DNA from: Phoma sp. XZ068
Taxonomy: Eukaryota > Ascomycota > Dothideomycetes > Pleosporales > Didymellaceae
Length of the DNA stretch: 64,000 bases
Direction of reading: 5' to 3'
NCBI GenBank assembly: GCA_004835665.1
Contig: RBKR01000010.1
Location: 930,001 to 994,000 of the forward strand
Part shown: in pieces, positions 10,599 to 19,584 of the stretch
How positions within the stretch are numbered: the first letter of the stretch is position 1
How the letters are laid out: every line of letters starts with the position of its first letter
Made by a program: the position numbers and the translations under genes
The notes under the pieces: model-generated
What the model saw: only the letters and a program-made list of their open reading frames with translations
Database searches by the model: none
What the model was told of the DNA's origin: nothing

Positions 10599-12884
10599 CT
10601 ATATCCTGCTTGACAATCGAGCCGTGCCCAATTGGGTCAAGAACTTGGGTCCAAACTTGGCTACTCCTTCCTGTGCTCTGAAGAAAACGATCGCGTCCCT
10701 GCTGCTGAGTGAATCCCGTATCGCAATAGATTCCCGGATTCCAGCATTCATCACCGCATCGCCTGGGTGAACGACGACCAATTCGCCCAAATGAAGGCCA
10801 CTAGCTCTCTGCCCAAACCAGTCCTTGAACTTCTCTTCGCAATTTTTTTGATACGTCTCGTAGTCCGCTGACATTTCCAACTGGTCGCCGTGGTGGGTAA
10901 TGTAAGTTTCCGATGTCCACACCTTTTCGTTTCCATCTTGTACCACTGCGATGAATCGGAGGTGGAAGTTTCCATCTGACCCCAACAGTCGGATTTGCCA
11001 ATTTGTTGGATCGCCAGAGACTGACACTATTGCAACGCCGTCGCTGAGTGGGCCATGCAGACTTGGAGGGTGAACTTCGGTGAGATGCTCTACTTTGCCA
11101 GCAACGCTATCGCTTCCTGGCGTCACTGGGACTCCGTCTCCAGACCACGAAATTCTGGGATCGATGGCCCCAAATGGAGTCAGAAAGGAGAAATTCCCCA
11201 TCTCCATGCTCCAGTTCAGTACAGTTATAGGGAGCAGGAGATCCCGAGTCCGGAGGCGAATGGAGAATATCTCATCCCAGAAAGTTCGTGTGTAATTGAA
11301 CTGCGCGGCCTCACACCCCCAGTCCGTTTTTGGCACACTGAGAACTCCATTGATTGACGGCGCACCGGCAGTGCGGTCACCCGGCGTCGCGTCTACCGAA
11401 ACTCCAGGCTCGAAGGTATTCAACGAGAAAACACGCCCTACGAGCCCAATAAGTCTGACCGAGGATGGGTGAATTTCGATTGCCTCGATCCTCGTTGACA
11501 AAGTGTTCAGTGGCGGGGGAAGTGACTGGGGAATTGACTGAATAGCAGTATTGATGGTTTCGCTGAAAACCTGTGTGAGGCGCTGGATGGCCAGATCACG
11601 AATGACTACCCATATCGAATCGATCAGGCCCTGAAAAAAATCCTCAAGGAAGTTGAACAGAAATCCTGGAATTCCGCCTTCCACGTTCGGGACCAGGCGT
11701 GAGATTTGAATAAGAGGCGTGACGGTTCCTCCCACCATCTGGAAGGAGATAGATGCGTCGCCGGTCACATGGAACTCGGTGTCGCCCGTCAACTGCTCAG
11801 CGTTGCCACCCGCTTTGAACTTTACCATCACCCGACCTTCTTCAAGGATCATTTCAAAGCTTTCGAGCATGATGGCAATATCGCTTTGTGTGAAAACGGT
11901 GGCAATCGCTTTGATCAAGGTAGCATGAGTCCCACATGGTATGGTCAAGTTGGCATCAAGCGCCGCTTGCCCAGCCTCAGAGTTCAGCCAGTTGTTCAGA
12001 TCGTCGTCTGTTGCAAAGCGGGGTCTCTCGCGAAAGCTTAAGATGCCCTTGATGACGACCTCTCGAGTAATCGCACATGCGATGACATGCTGGAAGCCGA
12101 CATCGGAGAGTAGAATTGCTACTCGACATGCGGGAATTGGAAATCTTGCCGGGCCGGACGTTAAGTAATCTCCTGGTTGATATTGCAAGTCGTCAGTAGT
12201 TTTCCGGCGTATGTCCCCTCCGCCTGCGGACGCGCGATAGTATCCAAACACACCGAAGGCAGTAGCAGTTATCCATGCAAGAGTTGGCAACGCCGAGAGC
12301 TGGTTTGGTCTGTGACTTACAACCCCAGGGCGTACAAGAAATCCTGCAGCTCGCACAGGAATTCGACCGGCAAGAGCTAGCAACTCAGCCAGAGCATCTT
12401 GCAATGCGGTAGCGAGTGTAGCTGCGGTGCCTTGGCCAAGGGTGCCATCGATTTGGCGCTGAGTTTGTTGATTCCAAGTGACTCTGGGCCTGGTTCCGGA
12501 GAAGACGACATTTGGTGTCTGTGGTGTGCTAGCTGGCGCTCCGGAAGGAAGTTCAAAGATGATTGGAACAACGACAGTGGCATCACCTCCGAGATTGTTG
12601 AGAGAGCGACCACGGAAGACTGTGGATCCAGCACTTATTGCGATTCTGACTTCGGCTTGCGATTCGTGAACGACAGGGTGCAGGGTGATGTCAAGAAAGA
12701 CGCGAAGAATTGGTCTATTGATGCCAGTGTTGATTGGGAGAAGAAGGTCTGTACTAAACTTCCCTCCCAGTAGATGAATTTGGCGTCCGTCAACAGGGTT
12801 GGTGACGGGAAATTGATTGATCAAGTCGGTGATGGTATCAATGTGAACCTCCGCAACGACGTCAAATCCAGCAAGGTTGGCCAT
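10599..12884 (-). CDS. 761-aa beta-rich protein of unknown function (possible lipid-binding TULIP-like fold)
   Basis: A single uninterrupted frame runs from ATG 12884 (start MANLAGFDVV) to 10599. An upstream in-frame TTG at 12896 is not needed. The protein has no signal peptide and no transmembrane helix. It is rich in Val, Ile, Thr and Gly in alternating strand-like patterns. A short N-terminal alpha/beta motif (FDVVAEVHIDTITDLI) and a mid-protein segment (about residues 355-470) with strands, then GGIPGFLFNFLEDFF and a helix, recall the two-lobed TULIP/BPI lipid-binding fold. That is inference from pattern only. The absence of introns and of neighbours of known pathway is consistent with horizontal origin but does not prove it. 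A copy of the GCGGCCGC-type upstream element lies about 330 bp upstream in the same orientation. Confidence 0.75.
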   Translation of the reverse strand: MANLAGFDVVAEVHIDTITDLINQFPVTNPVDGRQIHLLGGKFSTDLLLPINTGINRPILRVFLDITLHPVVHESQAEVRIAISAGSTVFRGRSLNNLGGDATVVVPIIFELPSGAPASTPQTPNVVFSGTRPRVTWNQQTQRQIDGTLGQGTAATLATALQDALAELLALAGRIPVRAAGFLVRPGVVSHRPNQLSALPTLAWITATAFGVFGYYRASAGGGDIRRKTTDDLQYQPGDYLTSGPARFPIPACRVAILLSDVGFQHVIACAITREVVIKGILSFRERPRFATDDDLNNWLNSEAGQAALDANLTIPCGTHATLIKAIATVFTQSDIAIMLESFEMILEEGRVMVKFKAGGNAEQLTGDTEFHVTGDASISFQMVGGTVTPLIQISRLVPNVEGGIPGFLFNFLEDFFQGLIDSIWVVIRDLAIQRLTQVFSETINTAIQSIPQSLPPPLNTLSTRIEAIEIHPSSVRLIGLVGRVFSLNTFEPGVSVDATPGDRTAGAPSINGVLSVPKTDWGCEAAQFNYTRTFWDEIFSIRLRTRDLLLPITVLNWSMEMGNFSFLTPFGAIDPRISWSGDGVPVTPGSDSVAGKVEHLTEVHPPSLHGPLSDGVAIVSVSGDPTNWQIRLLGSDGNFHLRFIAVVQDGNEKVWTSETYITHHGDQLEMSADYETYQKNCEEKFKDWFGQRASGLHLGELVVVHPGDAVMNAGIRESIAIRDSLSSRDAIVFFRAQEGVAKFGPKFLTQLGTARLSSRI

Positions 12885-13212
12885 TGTAGCTTCCAAAGGA
12901 AGGAATGATAAAGTAAAGATGTTTTGGGAAGCTGAGCCTGCTGGGCCCGTGATGTCTAGCGCTGAAGAAAGAAGTCAGGGGTTGAGAGTACTTTCAGGTG
13001 ATTCTCTTCGAAGTACTAGTATATGTAAACTCAATCCGTTCAGAAGCAAGCGCCTAAATTTATAGACTTGAGTGCACTTGCTCGGCAATATGCTTGATGG
13101 CCTGACCATAAGGGAAGTTGAGGGCCAATATGCAATTGGGTATGTGGAGACGGTCCGATTCAGGGATCAACAGTGCATATTGAATAACACAGCAGATGGT
13201 GATTGGAGATGT

Positions 13213-13302
13213 TACAGTCACGGCCGCGATCGGTTTCCGGTTTCGTCATTCTCTTTGTTCTCAGCGCACGGCGCACATAACAAAGGCTTACCGAGTCTGG
13301 GT
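13213..13302 (-). promoter_or_regulatory. Dispersed upstream element, copy D
   Basis: On the minus strand this reads CCCAGACTCGGTAAGCC, then GCGCTGAGAAC, then a GAGAAT...GAAACCGGAAAC stretch, then a GCGGCC core and GACTGTA. It matches copies at 15086-15143, 16669-16718 and 51326-51410. The outer 18 nt (13285-13302) are identical to 51326-51343. It ends about 330 bp upstream of the 761-aa gene and points towards it. Confidence 0.7.
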
Positions 13303-13516
13303 GCGAGGGGTTGCCACTAGCAATACTATCATGTGATGCGATCATATCGAAGCGCCCGGACCGCCCATTAGAAGGCAAAAGCTCAGACATGAATGCCTAG
13401 GCACGACTGTACGCAGGTGGTGCTGGCGCGAGAGGGTTTGCAGGGCCGTGCCGGGCAAGTAAGTTGCCGACTAGATGATTAAGCGGTGGTGCGTCGCGAG
13501 CCATAACCGTGACAAG

Positions 13517-13610
13517 ATCAGACCACTAGCTGAAGATCAGACCACCACTAGCTGAAGAAGAACAGATCGCCAGCTGAAGATCAGGCCACCAGCTGAAGAT
13601 TAGATCACAG
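13517..13610 (+). repeat. Imperfect short repeats of AGCTGAAGATCAG
   Basis: The motif AGCTGAAGA(T)CAG with CCACTAG or CCACCAG spacers recurs about four times between 13517 and 13610. Unit spacing varies, so it is a decayed minisatellite or a cluster of binding sites. It lies about 60 bp upstream of the TATA box of the 175-aa gene. Confidence 0.7.
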
Positions 13611-13668
13611 ATCACTTTGTCCCGACAGGGAGCAAAAGTGGGGGTAATCAAAACATACAGTTTTTAGA

Positions 13669-13676
13669 TATAAATA
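13669..13676 (+). promoter_or_regulatory. TATA box of the 175-aa gene
   Basis: TATAAATA lies 105-112 bp before the ATG at 13781. The leader between them is rich in CA and AC (repeated ACAAACCAACACCAGA), as is common in highly expressed fungal genes. Confidence 0.6.
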
Positions 13677-13780
13677 AAGACCAGGGCTCCATTCTAAGTA
13701 GACAGTTCAAGAAAACAATGCAACACTGAACAAACCAACACCAGACAAACCAACACCAGACCAGAAAGCGCAACGTCACA

Positions 13781-14308
13781 ATGCCTTTGACTCACGAGCA
13801 ACTGACGTCAGACACTCCTCAGACGTTTGATTGGCAGCTTGAAGAATCACGACGCGCAGTAGCTGAGGGGAGAGAGCACAGGAGAAAGATCAACACGCAA
13901 ATCCTAATCTATATCCAAGAAACTGGTTCTGAGCCAACTGTGGGTGGGTCCCATGTTGAACTCATGGGCGAAGTCAAGACGTGGGGGACGGCAACAAGGA
14001 CCTATCCTATCGACATAAGATACCTTACACACCACACCAATTTCGATGCGGAGAATAACGGTCTAGGGAGGATAATATTCCGCGACGTGATACCAACACT
14101 CAGAGAACCACCCAACTTCAGTGCCTATATTTACGAAGAAGGAGGTGCTGCAGAGACAAAGCAGGTGTTGAACAGAACCGTCAACTGGGCCAATACGGAT
14201 GACAAGCAGCTGTGGGGCTTCTGGTGGTGGCGTGATATAAGTCCACAAAACTCGAACTTCAAAGCATTCTTGGCGTGGTCTGTGGATGATGCTCCAATAT
14301 CGGTATGA
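13781..14308 (+). CDS. 175-aa hypothetical protein
   Basis: The intronless ORF opens with ATG in the context GTCACAATG after a TATA box and a CA-rich leader, so it looks like a real, expressed gene. There is no signal peptide or transmembrane segment. The sequence has an N-terminal charged helix (residues 15-45), then alternating strand-like segments. Its C-terminal third is tryptophan-rich (LWGFWWWRD near residue 150). I do not recognise the family. It sits between copies D and A of the dispersed upstream element but has its own core promoter. AATAAA-like sequence at about 14430 may serve polyadenylation. Confidence 0.65.
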   Translation: MPLTHEQLTSDTPQTFDWQLEESRRAVAEGREHRRKINTQILIYIQETGSEPTVGGSHVELMGEVKTWGTATRTYPIDIRYLTHHTNFDAENNGLGRIIFRDVIPTLREPPNFSAYIYEEGGAAETKQVLNRTVNWANTDDKQLWGFWWWRDISPQNSNFKAFLAWSVDDAPISV

Positions 14309-15085
14309 ATAAAAGGAGGTGCACACGACTGGGCTGCCAGCCTTGATATGGTGAAACACAATGTCCTGCGATAGGGAGTACAAAAGTAATTTGTATATTG
14401 CTGTTTTCTGACCATTATGTTGTTTCTTGGAAATAAAATTGCAATGATAGTTTTAACCCATGGAATTGTTTTGCAGGAACATGTTTCCCTCAAGTACGAA
14501 AACTCACGTCACGAGCGACACAGGTGGAAGATGCTTGAAAAACTTCACGGGAAGTGAATAATGAGGCTCTGAACTTAAGAATGTCAAATCCGTCCCTGGG
14601 TCACGGATAACCTACTGTGCCGCAAAATATGAGCGGTACTTCAAATGACTGCAACTCTGCACACAGATTAATATTTACTATAATTTTGTATGCGTGTAAC
14701 GTCCCTCCCTGTGCCACGAGAAACCCTGCGCAGCGAGAACTCACCCGTGCTCATCATCATAACAAAGTCAACGACAATCGAGAAGCGCAGACACTCTCGG
14801 AATAGAGACCTTGCATCCTAAGCATTGTCTACACTCTAACGTTAACGCACTTCTCGACCGCCCTTTCAACGATGACTTCGACCTGCCTCAGCTTAGGTTC
14901 ATCTCGACCTGGAAGCCTTGCCGCATGGCAGGTGCTTGCGGTTGCGTCCAGCAAGATGCTTCAACCAACCAGTCCGATTGAACCAACTCGTCCTGTCGGT
15001 CCCCGCTGCCACTGTATCCATGACCTGCGCTTCCTCTTCGTACACCTCTATATCCCCCGCCCAATCGCAACCTATCATGCGTTGG
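14309..15085. other. No supported gene
   Basis: It holds the 3' flank of the 175-aa gene. ORFs on both strands around 14870-15147 overlap each other and show no domain, signal peptide or convincing start. Confidence 0.4.
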
Positions 15086-15143
15086 CCGTGCGCTGAGAAC
15101 CAAGAGAATGCTGAACCGTAAATCGATTGCGGCCGCAACTGTA
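15086..15143 (+). promoter_or_regulatory. Dispersed upstream element, copy A (no convincing gene downstream)
   Basis: It contains CCGTGCGCTGAGAAC, then AAGAGAAT, CTGAACCGTAAA, then GATTGCGGCCGCAACTGTA. The core TTGCGGCCGCAA is a perfect palindrome. It is the same element as copies D, C and B. The next open frames downstream are short and contain the 15-bp tandem repeat, so this copy may be an orphan. Confidence 0.7.
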
Positions 15144-15172
15144 GCATGACAGCTTACCTTAGCTCGAAGTAT

Positions 15173-15232
15173 GTGAAGTCAAAGCATGTGAAGTCAAAGC
15201 ATGTGAAGTCAAAGCATGTGAGGTCAAAACGT
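15173..15232 (+). repeat. 15-bp tandem repeat, four copies
   Basis: Units of GTGAAGTCAAAGCAT lie at 15173-15187, 15188-15202 and 15203-15217; a diverged fourth unit (GTGAGGTCAAAACGT) lies at 15218-15232. It begins 30 bp after copy A of the upstream element. Confidence 0.95.
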
Positions 15233-15565
15233 GGATGTTGCGAAAGCGGGTCCGCTCAAAGCCGCTCAGCCGTAAAGTTGTCGGGGTTTGTACAGTTGCT
15301 AGCGAAATCGGTTTCACGAAGACCATTTGGCGCCAACCAGCCAGCATGGATCTGGACCATCTATCGTTGCTTGTTGACTAGTAATAACATTTGTCATGCA
15401 TTCAGCCTCAGCTGAGGGTGACAACAGTTACGCTTACTAATTAGAACTTTGTTGCAGGCCCATTTGAGAGGAACTCGGTGTCGTTAGCGACTGTACCAAC
15501 AATAACGAAATAAAGTTCTGTCAACATCGGATGCGGTACCTCATGATAGTTCTCCGTGGATCGAG

Positions 15566-15763
15566 CTAACAGAGACTGGCGGAAACTCCCATGCCCACCA
15601 CTGGGCTAGGATGGGCGACCTGCACTAGCCACACTCTTTGTCTACAGAGGTCTAGATCCACTTGCTCCAAAATCAACGCCTTGACTCGGGCGACATGCTT
15701 CGATTGCACATCCTCGGACACGTAGTGCTTGTAGCGAACGATCCACTGCTTCTCTGCGGCCAT
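15566..15763 (-). CDS. Possible small protein or first exon, I9-inhibitor-like start
   Basis: The 65-codon frame starts with MAAEKQWIVRYKHYVSED, followed by a charged helix. This weakly resembles peptidase inhibitor I9 / proteinase B inhibitor-type small proteins, which open with a strand of the form K-x-I-V-x-[YF]-K. The C-terminal part does not fit, so a missed intron near 15640-15690 or decay is possible. There is no supporting context. This is a low-confidence call. Confidence 0.25.
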   Translation of the reverse strand: MAAEKQWIVRYKHYVSEDVQSKHVARVKALILEQVDLDLCRQRVWLVQVAHPSPVVGMGVSASLC

Positions 15764-16668
15764 GATGTAGACAGAATACGTGTAAGGGATTTGGAAAAGT
15801 GAAGACTCTATTTTAAGATAGCTTTTGCAAGTATTTTGATATGTGAAAGGCTATTCCATATGTGCTTTGATAGCTGCTCGAGCATGTATTTAAGCTATTT
15901 CACTCGAACTGACGCTCGACTACCATATTTGGCCCCAGTCTCCTTTGGTGGCAAAGCTGAAGTGATTGTTCTCCTGTGGTTGGTCTGGCCATCAAGCTAA
16001 TGTTCTGATCAGCACATAAGCAGGCTGAACTCTCGGCCATGATTCTGTCCAACCCTTCTACTGAAAGCACACATGCACAGCTCCAAGCCGTATAGTATCA
16101 TGCCTCGCTAACTGTTGCCAACCCCAAAAATCTTTGGCTCTAAGCTGAGTCTTGGCTATAAGCCAAGCCTTGTTCAATCAATCAGCTAGATATCGAACTT
16201 TGCGCTAGCGCGAAGCGCCTTGTCGAACAAACTGTCAAATCTGTCAACCAAAGTATTGATCCAGACAAGATCAGCCTCTAAGGAGCCTGCCCGCACTTGA
16301 TCACGGCCTCTCCTTCTAATTGCTTACTTCAAGAGGGGTGCAGGTCGTTTGTAAACCACTAAAAGATGGTACGGGCGTTATATGCTAAGGCGGGTGGTAT
16401 CGACAAGGGGAAAAAGCAAAATCAACCAAGAACTCGCAGACTTAGGGTAATATGTTCATATAGCAAAAAGACTGGCGTTGTAGAAATTTTTGCATCCTGC
16501 TACAGAGGGAGTCGAAAATAGAATTCTGTTCTAGTACCCGTCTGTTTCAAAAGACCGTAGAGTTGCTTTGCACTTTTACCTCCTCTTGTGTAGACTTACC
16601 TTGTAAGTTAGGCCGATCATCCCTTACGCAACAAAGGTGAATTTCATACGGCTCAAAAAATGACCATC
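15764..16668. other. No supported gene
   Basis: The sequence is moderately AT-rich, and its only open frame of note (16547-16771 minus) has no recognisable motif and overlaps the upstream element at 16669-16718. Confidence 0.45.
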
Positions 16669-16718
16669 GAACCAAAAGAGAATTCTGAAACCGGAAACGG
16701 ATTGCGGCCGCGACTGTA
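16669..16718 (+). promoter_or_regulatory. Dispersed upstream element, copy C
   Basis: It reads GAACCAAAAGAGAATTCTG, AAACCGGAAACGG, then ATTGCGGCCGCGACTGTA, in the same order as copies A, B and D. It ends 153 bp before the ATG of the HExxH/VCBS-repeat gene at 16871, almost the same spacing as copy B to its gene (143 bp). Confidence 0.75.
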
Positions 16719-16870
16719 TAGGCCATGATCAAAATAGACCCGTCTAAAAAGCTTTTTGGAACGATAGTCACGCAATCCTCGTTCGCCCACGTCTATATGA
16801 GGCCCGGCTTTGCAACCTTCTTTCTCATCACAAACGATTTTCTCTCTTGCTTGTATTCTACAAGTTCACT

Positions 16871-17851
16871 ATGGGTTGGATCAAGAAGCTCAAAAACCTT
16901 ACAGCATCGGACCTTGATCCTTTTCACTCCGGATCTGCCTTACGAAAGGAAGCAGCTCGATTCGACAAAACTGTGCTCCAACCCACCTGGGACAAAGCGC
17001 TAGAAATCGCACTCGGACCTTTCAGTATAGCCTTGGAGGGATATATCGCAGACCTAGACAGACAGGCAGAAGGAAACTACAAGCAATTACCGGCATGGCT
17101 TCGAATGGTACTGGACGATTTGAATGCATATGACTTTGACCTCAATCTCGTCCATTATGCCGAGGGGATCGACACGCGCCATGGGAGCGGTATTACCATT
17201 GGGTATAATATATATTTTCCAACATCTGTCGATCTCAGGCATCGACCGACATCAGCAACTGACGTTTCCTTGATCCTTCACGAGCTGGAGCACGTTGTTC
17301 AATACAAAAGAGCAGGGGGCATAAACGAATTTATGATCAAATATTTTGCTCAAACTATCTCCAAGCTCAACTTCAAGTCACTCAATATCCACGATAGCTT
17401 GCAGATTGAGAAAGATGCGGAAAACAAGGCACAGAGCTTGCTTCAAGTGGTACTTGAAGGCGCGAAGGATCTTCCAGCTGATTGGACAGCCCTCGTACCG
17501 ACCAAGGATTTTGCTGCCATCTACACAACTGGAAATGGTGGCATCGGAGGATTTGACTTGAGAAGCCCTGCGGACCAAGCCTTTGCGTTCGATTACGACC
17601 ATAGTGGGAAGCTCGACCACATTGTTTTGTACCGTCCTGGGACTGGTACAATGTGGATCCTGCGAAACAGCGGAGGCGCCTTTTCACCAGTCTATCATGA
17701 AGGCGATCCGGGAAACGGTATCGCTGGATTCGATTTGAAATCACCTGCAGATAGGATCATAGCTTTTGACTACGATCATTCTGGCACAGCGAATTCTTTG
17801 TTTCTCTATCGTGGGAAGCAGGGTGCAGCTTGGATCGCAAAGCCAAAGTAG
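16871..17851 (+). CDS. 326-aa HExxH-domain protein with VCBS/FG-GAP repeats
   Basis: The intronless ORF starts at ATG 16871 (MGWIKKLKNL); an upstream TTG at 16847 is not a credible start. Residues about 1-190 form a helical domain containing SLILHELEHVVQY, an HExxH zinc-metallopeptidase signature of the form seen in bacterial DUF4157-type domains. A following acidic helix (IEKDAENKA) could supply the third ligand. Residues about 205-326 hold two repeats of about 50 residues, each with GG/GIAGFDL-[RK]-SPADQ/R and AFDYDHSG, followed by [HS]-[IL]-[VF]-LYR. These are VCBS/FG-GAP-like units known from bacterial secreted toxins and enzymes. No signal peptide is visible. The bacterial style and lack of introns suggest horizontal acquisition (inference). 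Substrate and role are unknown. Upstream element copy C precedes it. Confidence 0.75.
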   Translation: MGWIKKLKNLTASDLDPFHSGSALRKEAARFDKTVLQPTWDKALEIALGPFSIALEGYIADLDRQAEGNYKQLPAWLRMVLDDLNAYDFDLNLVHYAEGIDTRHGSGITIGYNIYFPTSVDLRHRPTSATDVSLILHELEHVVQYKRAGGINEFMIKYFAQTISKLNFKSLNIHDSLQIEKDAENKAQSLLQVVLEGAKDLPADWTALVPTKDFAAIYTTGNGGIGGFDLRSPADQAFAFDYDHSGKLDHIVLYRPGTGTMWILRNSGGAFSPVYHEGDPGNGIAGFDLKSPADRIIAFDYDHSGTANSLFLYRGKQGAAWIAKPK

Positions 17852-18024
17852 GGGAGCGAGGAACGTAGTATCTACTTAACAGTCTATTCAAATTAACGTA
17901 CTTACTAGTTGCGTGGATCAACGGTTTGAGTGGATCACTTTTGCCAAGCCTCTACCCTATCACACCCTTTTTTGGCCTAAAATAACCCACTTTAGTGCTG
18001 CACAGGGCAAAACAACCTATAATA

Positions 18025-18242
18025 TTACTTAGAGACCTCTTCTACTTCATTCTTGCACGTTCGCGCGTTATGCCCACCCTTGCCGCACCGTCCACAGTGT
18101 CGTTGGGATAGTTCACCTGCTTCAGCGTGCACCTGCTTCTTCCCCTTCCTTCCATCACTACGCGCCCCAAACTGTCTTAGAGCTACTAATCGCTGGCCTT
18201 CTTCAACTGCAAGACTTCCCTCTGCTTGAATCCGCTTTCTTT
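18025..18242 (-). pseudogene. C-terminal scrap of a pogo/Fot1 transposase with zinc knuckle
   Basis: On the minus strand an open frame ending at TAA 18025 encodes a basic linker, then HCGRCGKGGHNARTC, a CCHC zinc knuckle, then a short acidic tail. The same arrangement ends the intact pogo transposase at 57305-58951 (CKRCRETGHNSRTC). The frame is cut exactly where the Copia 5' LTR begins (18243). The rest of the transposase does not reappear on the far side of the Copia element, so the flank has been rearranged. Confidence 0.75.
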
Positions 18243-18498
18243 TGTTGGCAGGTCTAGAAAGTACGGTGATATCTGGATCGGAGAGACCGAAACTCTATAC
18301 CTTCGGTGAGACCGAGACGATCGGGTTGACCGTCGGCCAGGCCGAAGAGCTGAAGTTGAGGCCGTAGATATAAAGGAATAGGTTGCGCTCTGGAGAAAGG
18401 AACAGAGGGTTCTCGAATAAAAAAGATAAATTCGACTCTATTGAGACTTGCGTCACATGCGCCACAGTATTAGAGTTCTCATACGAGTCATACCAACA
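18243..18498 (+). repeat. Copia 5' LTR (256 bp)
   Basis: It starts TGTTGGCAGG and ends CATACCAACA, and its partner is 22978-23231. A TATAAAG-like sequence at about 18368 is a plausible promoter. The LTR abuts the pogo C-terminal scrap. Confidence 0.95.
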
Positions 18499-18513
18499 GG
18501 TTATGAGCCCGGC
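18499..18513 (+). other. Primer-binding site complementary to the initiator tRNA-Met anticodon arm
   Basis: GGTTATGAGCCCGGC directly follows the 5' LTR. It is complementary to the anticodon stem-loop of eukaryotic initiator tRNA-Met (which contains GGGCUCAUAACC), not to a tRNA 3' CCA end. Drosophila copia and yeast Ty5 prime from such an internal half-tRNA. The match to this fungus's own tRNA cannot be checked here. Confidence 0.75.
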
Positions 18514-18582
18514 AGCACTACTTCTACGCCCAATCAATTGAATCTACCTCCATTTTGATTCTACGATTCTACGATCGTCAAT

Positions 18583-19584
18583 ATGTCTTACGACGAGAAA
18601 GCACCGAAAATCCCACGGCTCACTGGCCCGCTGAACTACCGTACCTGGGCTGAAGAGGTGCGATCTTTCCTGGAGTCTAGGGGTCTACTTGACTTGGTCC
18701 TAGGCGACGAACCAAGGCCTGATGATACTCCTACGACTTCAAGCTCTCAACACATAGCTAGCGTAAGAGCTAGAGGGGGTATGCGGCCACAACCAAGATC
18801 AGCTGACATTGAGGAGGGGACGGGAGTACCTGGAGTATCACTACACGAAGCCTGGAGACGCAAGAACGCTAGGGCAAGGACTTGTATCATGAGTTACTGC
18901 TCTCTGACGATGAAAAACAAGATTATCGACTTGCCGACCGCAAATGAGCAGTGGGAGGCCTTACGAAAGGACTGCCGGCCGTCCAATGACATCTCATTAG
19001 CCACGTATACAAGCCAGTTCTACAGCTACGAGCCAAAACAGGGCGCTACAGTTGACTCAATATCGAATGACCTGCGCGACCTACAGGCCTATATCTTCGC
19101 TACAGACCCTGATGAGGCTCCAACTGAAAAATCGAAGATCAGTGCGCTCTTACGTGCCGTCCGGAAGCTAGGAACCGAGTACTCAACTAGGATTGAGATC
19201 CTTGAAGACAAGATATCATCGCTAGACTACGACTCAGTAGTTATAAGTCTAAAGGAAACCGAGCAACGCTTGAAGTTGAGGGCTACGAAGGATGCTACGA
19301 ACGCAACAGATGAGCAAGCTCTTGCAGCTAACGACCGCCCAAACAAGCGCCCAAAACGGTCCGGAAAAGGCCCTGGTCGGAACCAAGATGGCTGGAACCA
19401 AAATAGTCAGTACCAAGGGAGACAGACTGGCCAGAAACGAAAACGGACCTGCTGGTGCTGTGGAGACGAAGGACATATAAAATTCGACTGCTCTATCTGG
19501 CTTCAGACTATCGACGGAAAGGAACATGCTAAGCGCCAGAAGACCTCCTCTACCGGCCGGTTGCCTACGCCAGGCACTAGCTAG
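18583..19584 (+). CDS. Copia gag polyprotein, ends at TAG before pol
   Basis: The 333-aa Gag starts at ATG 18583. The N-terminal two thirds resemble the UBN2/retrotran-gag helical capsid region of Copia elements. A basic linker follows, then the nucleocapsid zinc knuckle CWCCGDEGHIKFDC near residues 290-303. The TAG at 19582-19584 lies in the same frame as pol, and its 3' context is CAATCA. Gag would assemble virus-like particles that package element RNA. Confidence 0.9.
   Translation: MSYDEKAPKIPRLTGPLNYRTWAEEVRSFLESRGLLDLVLGDEPRPDDTPTTSSSQHIASVRARGGMRPQPRSADIEEGTGVPGVSLHEAWRRKNARARTCIMSYCSLTMKNKIIDLPTANEQWEALRKDCRPSNDISLATYTSQFYSYEPKQGATVDSISNDLRDLQAYIFATDPDEAPTEKSKISALLRAVRKLGTEYSTRIEILEDKISSLDYDSVVISLKETEQRLKLRATKDATNATDEQALAANDRPNKRPKRSGKGPGRNQDGWNQNSQYQGRQTGQKRKRTCWCCGDEGHIKFDCSIWLQTIDGKEHAKRQKTSSTGRLPTPGTS

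Noticed and set aside
6461..15232. Tandem repeats at 6461-6532 and 15173-15232 as possible CRISPR arrays
   Set aside because: The units are directly adjacent without spacers, and the genome is fungal. They are minisatellites.
16847..16870. Upstream TTG starts for several genes (16847, 12896, 58957, and GTG at 60906)
   Set aside because: Fungal nuclear genes rarely use them, and a good in-frame ATG follows within 6-36 bases in each case.
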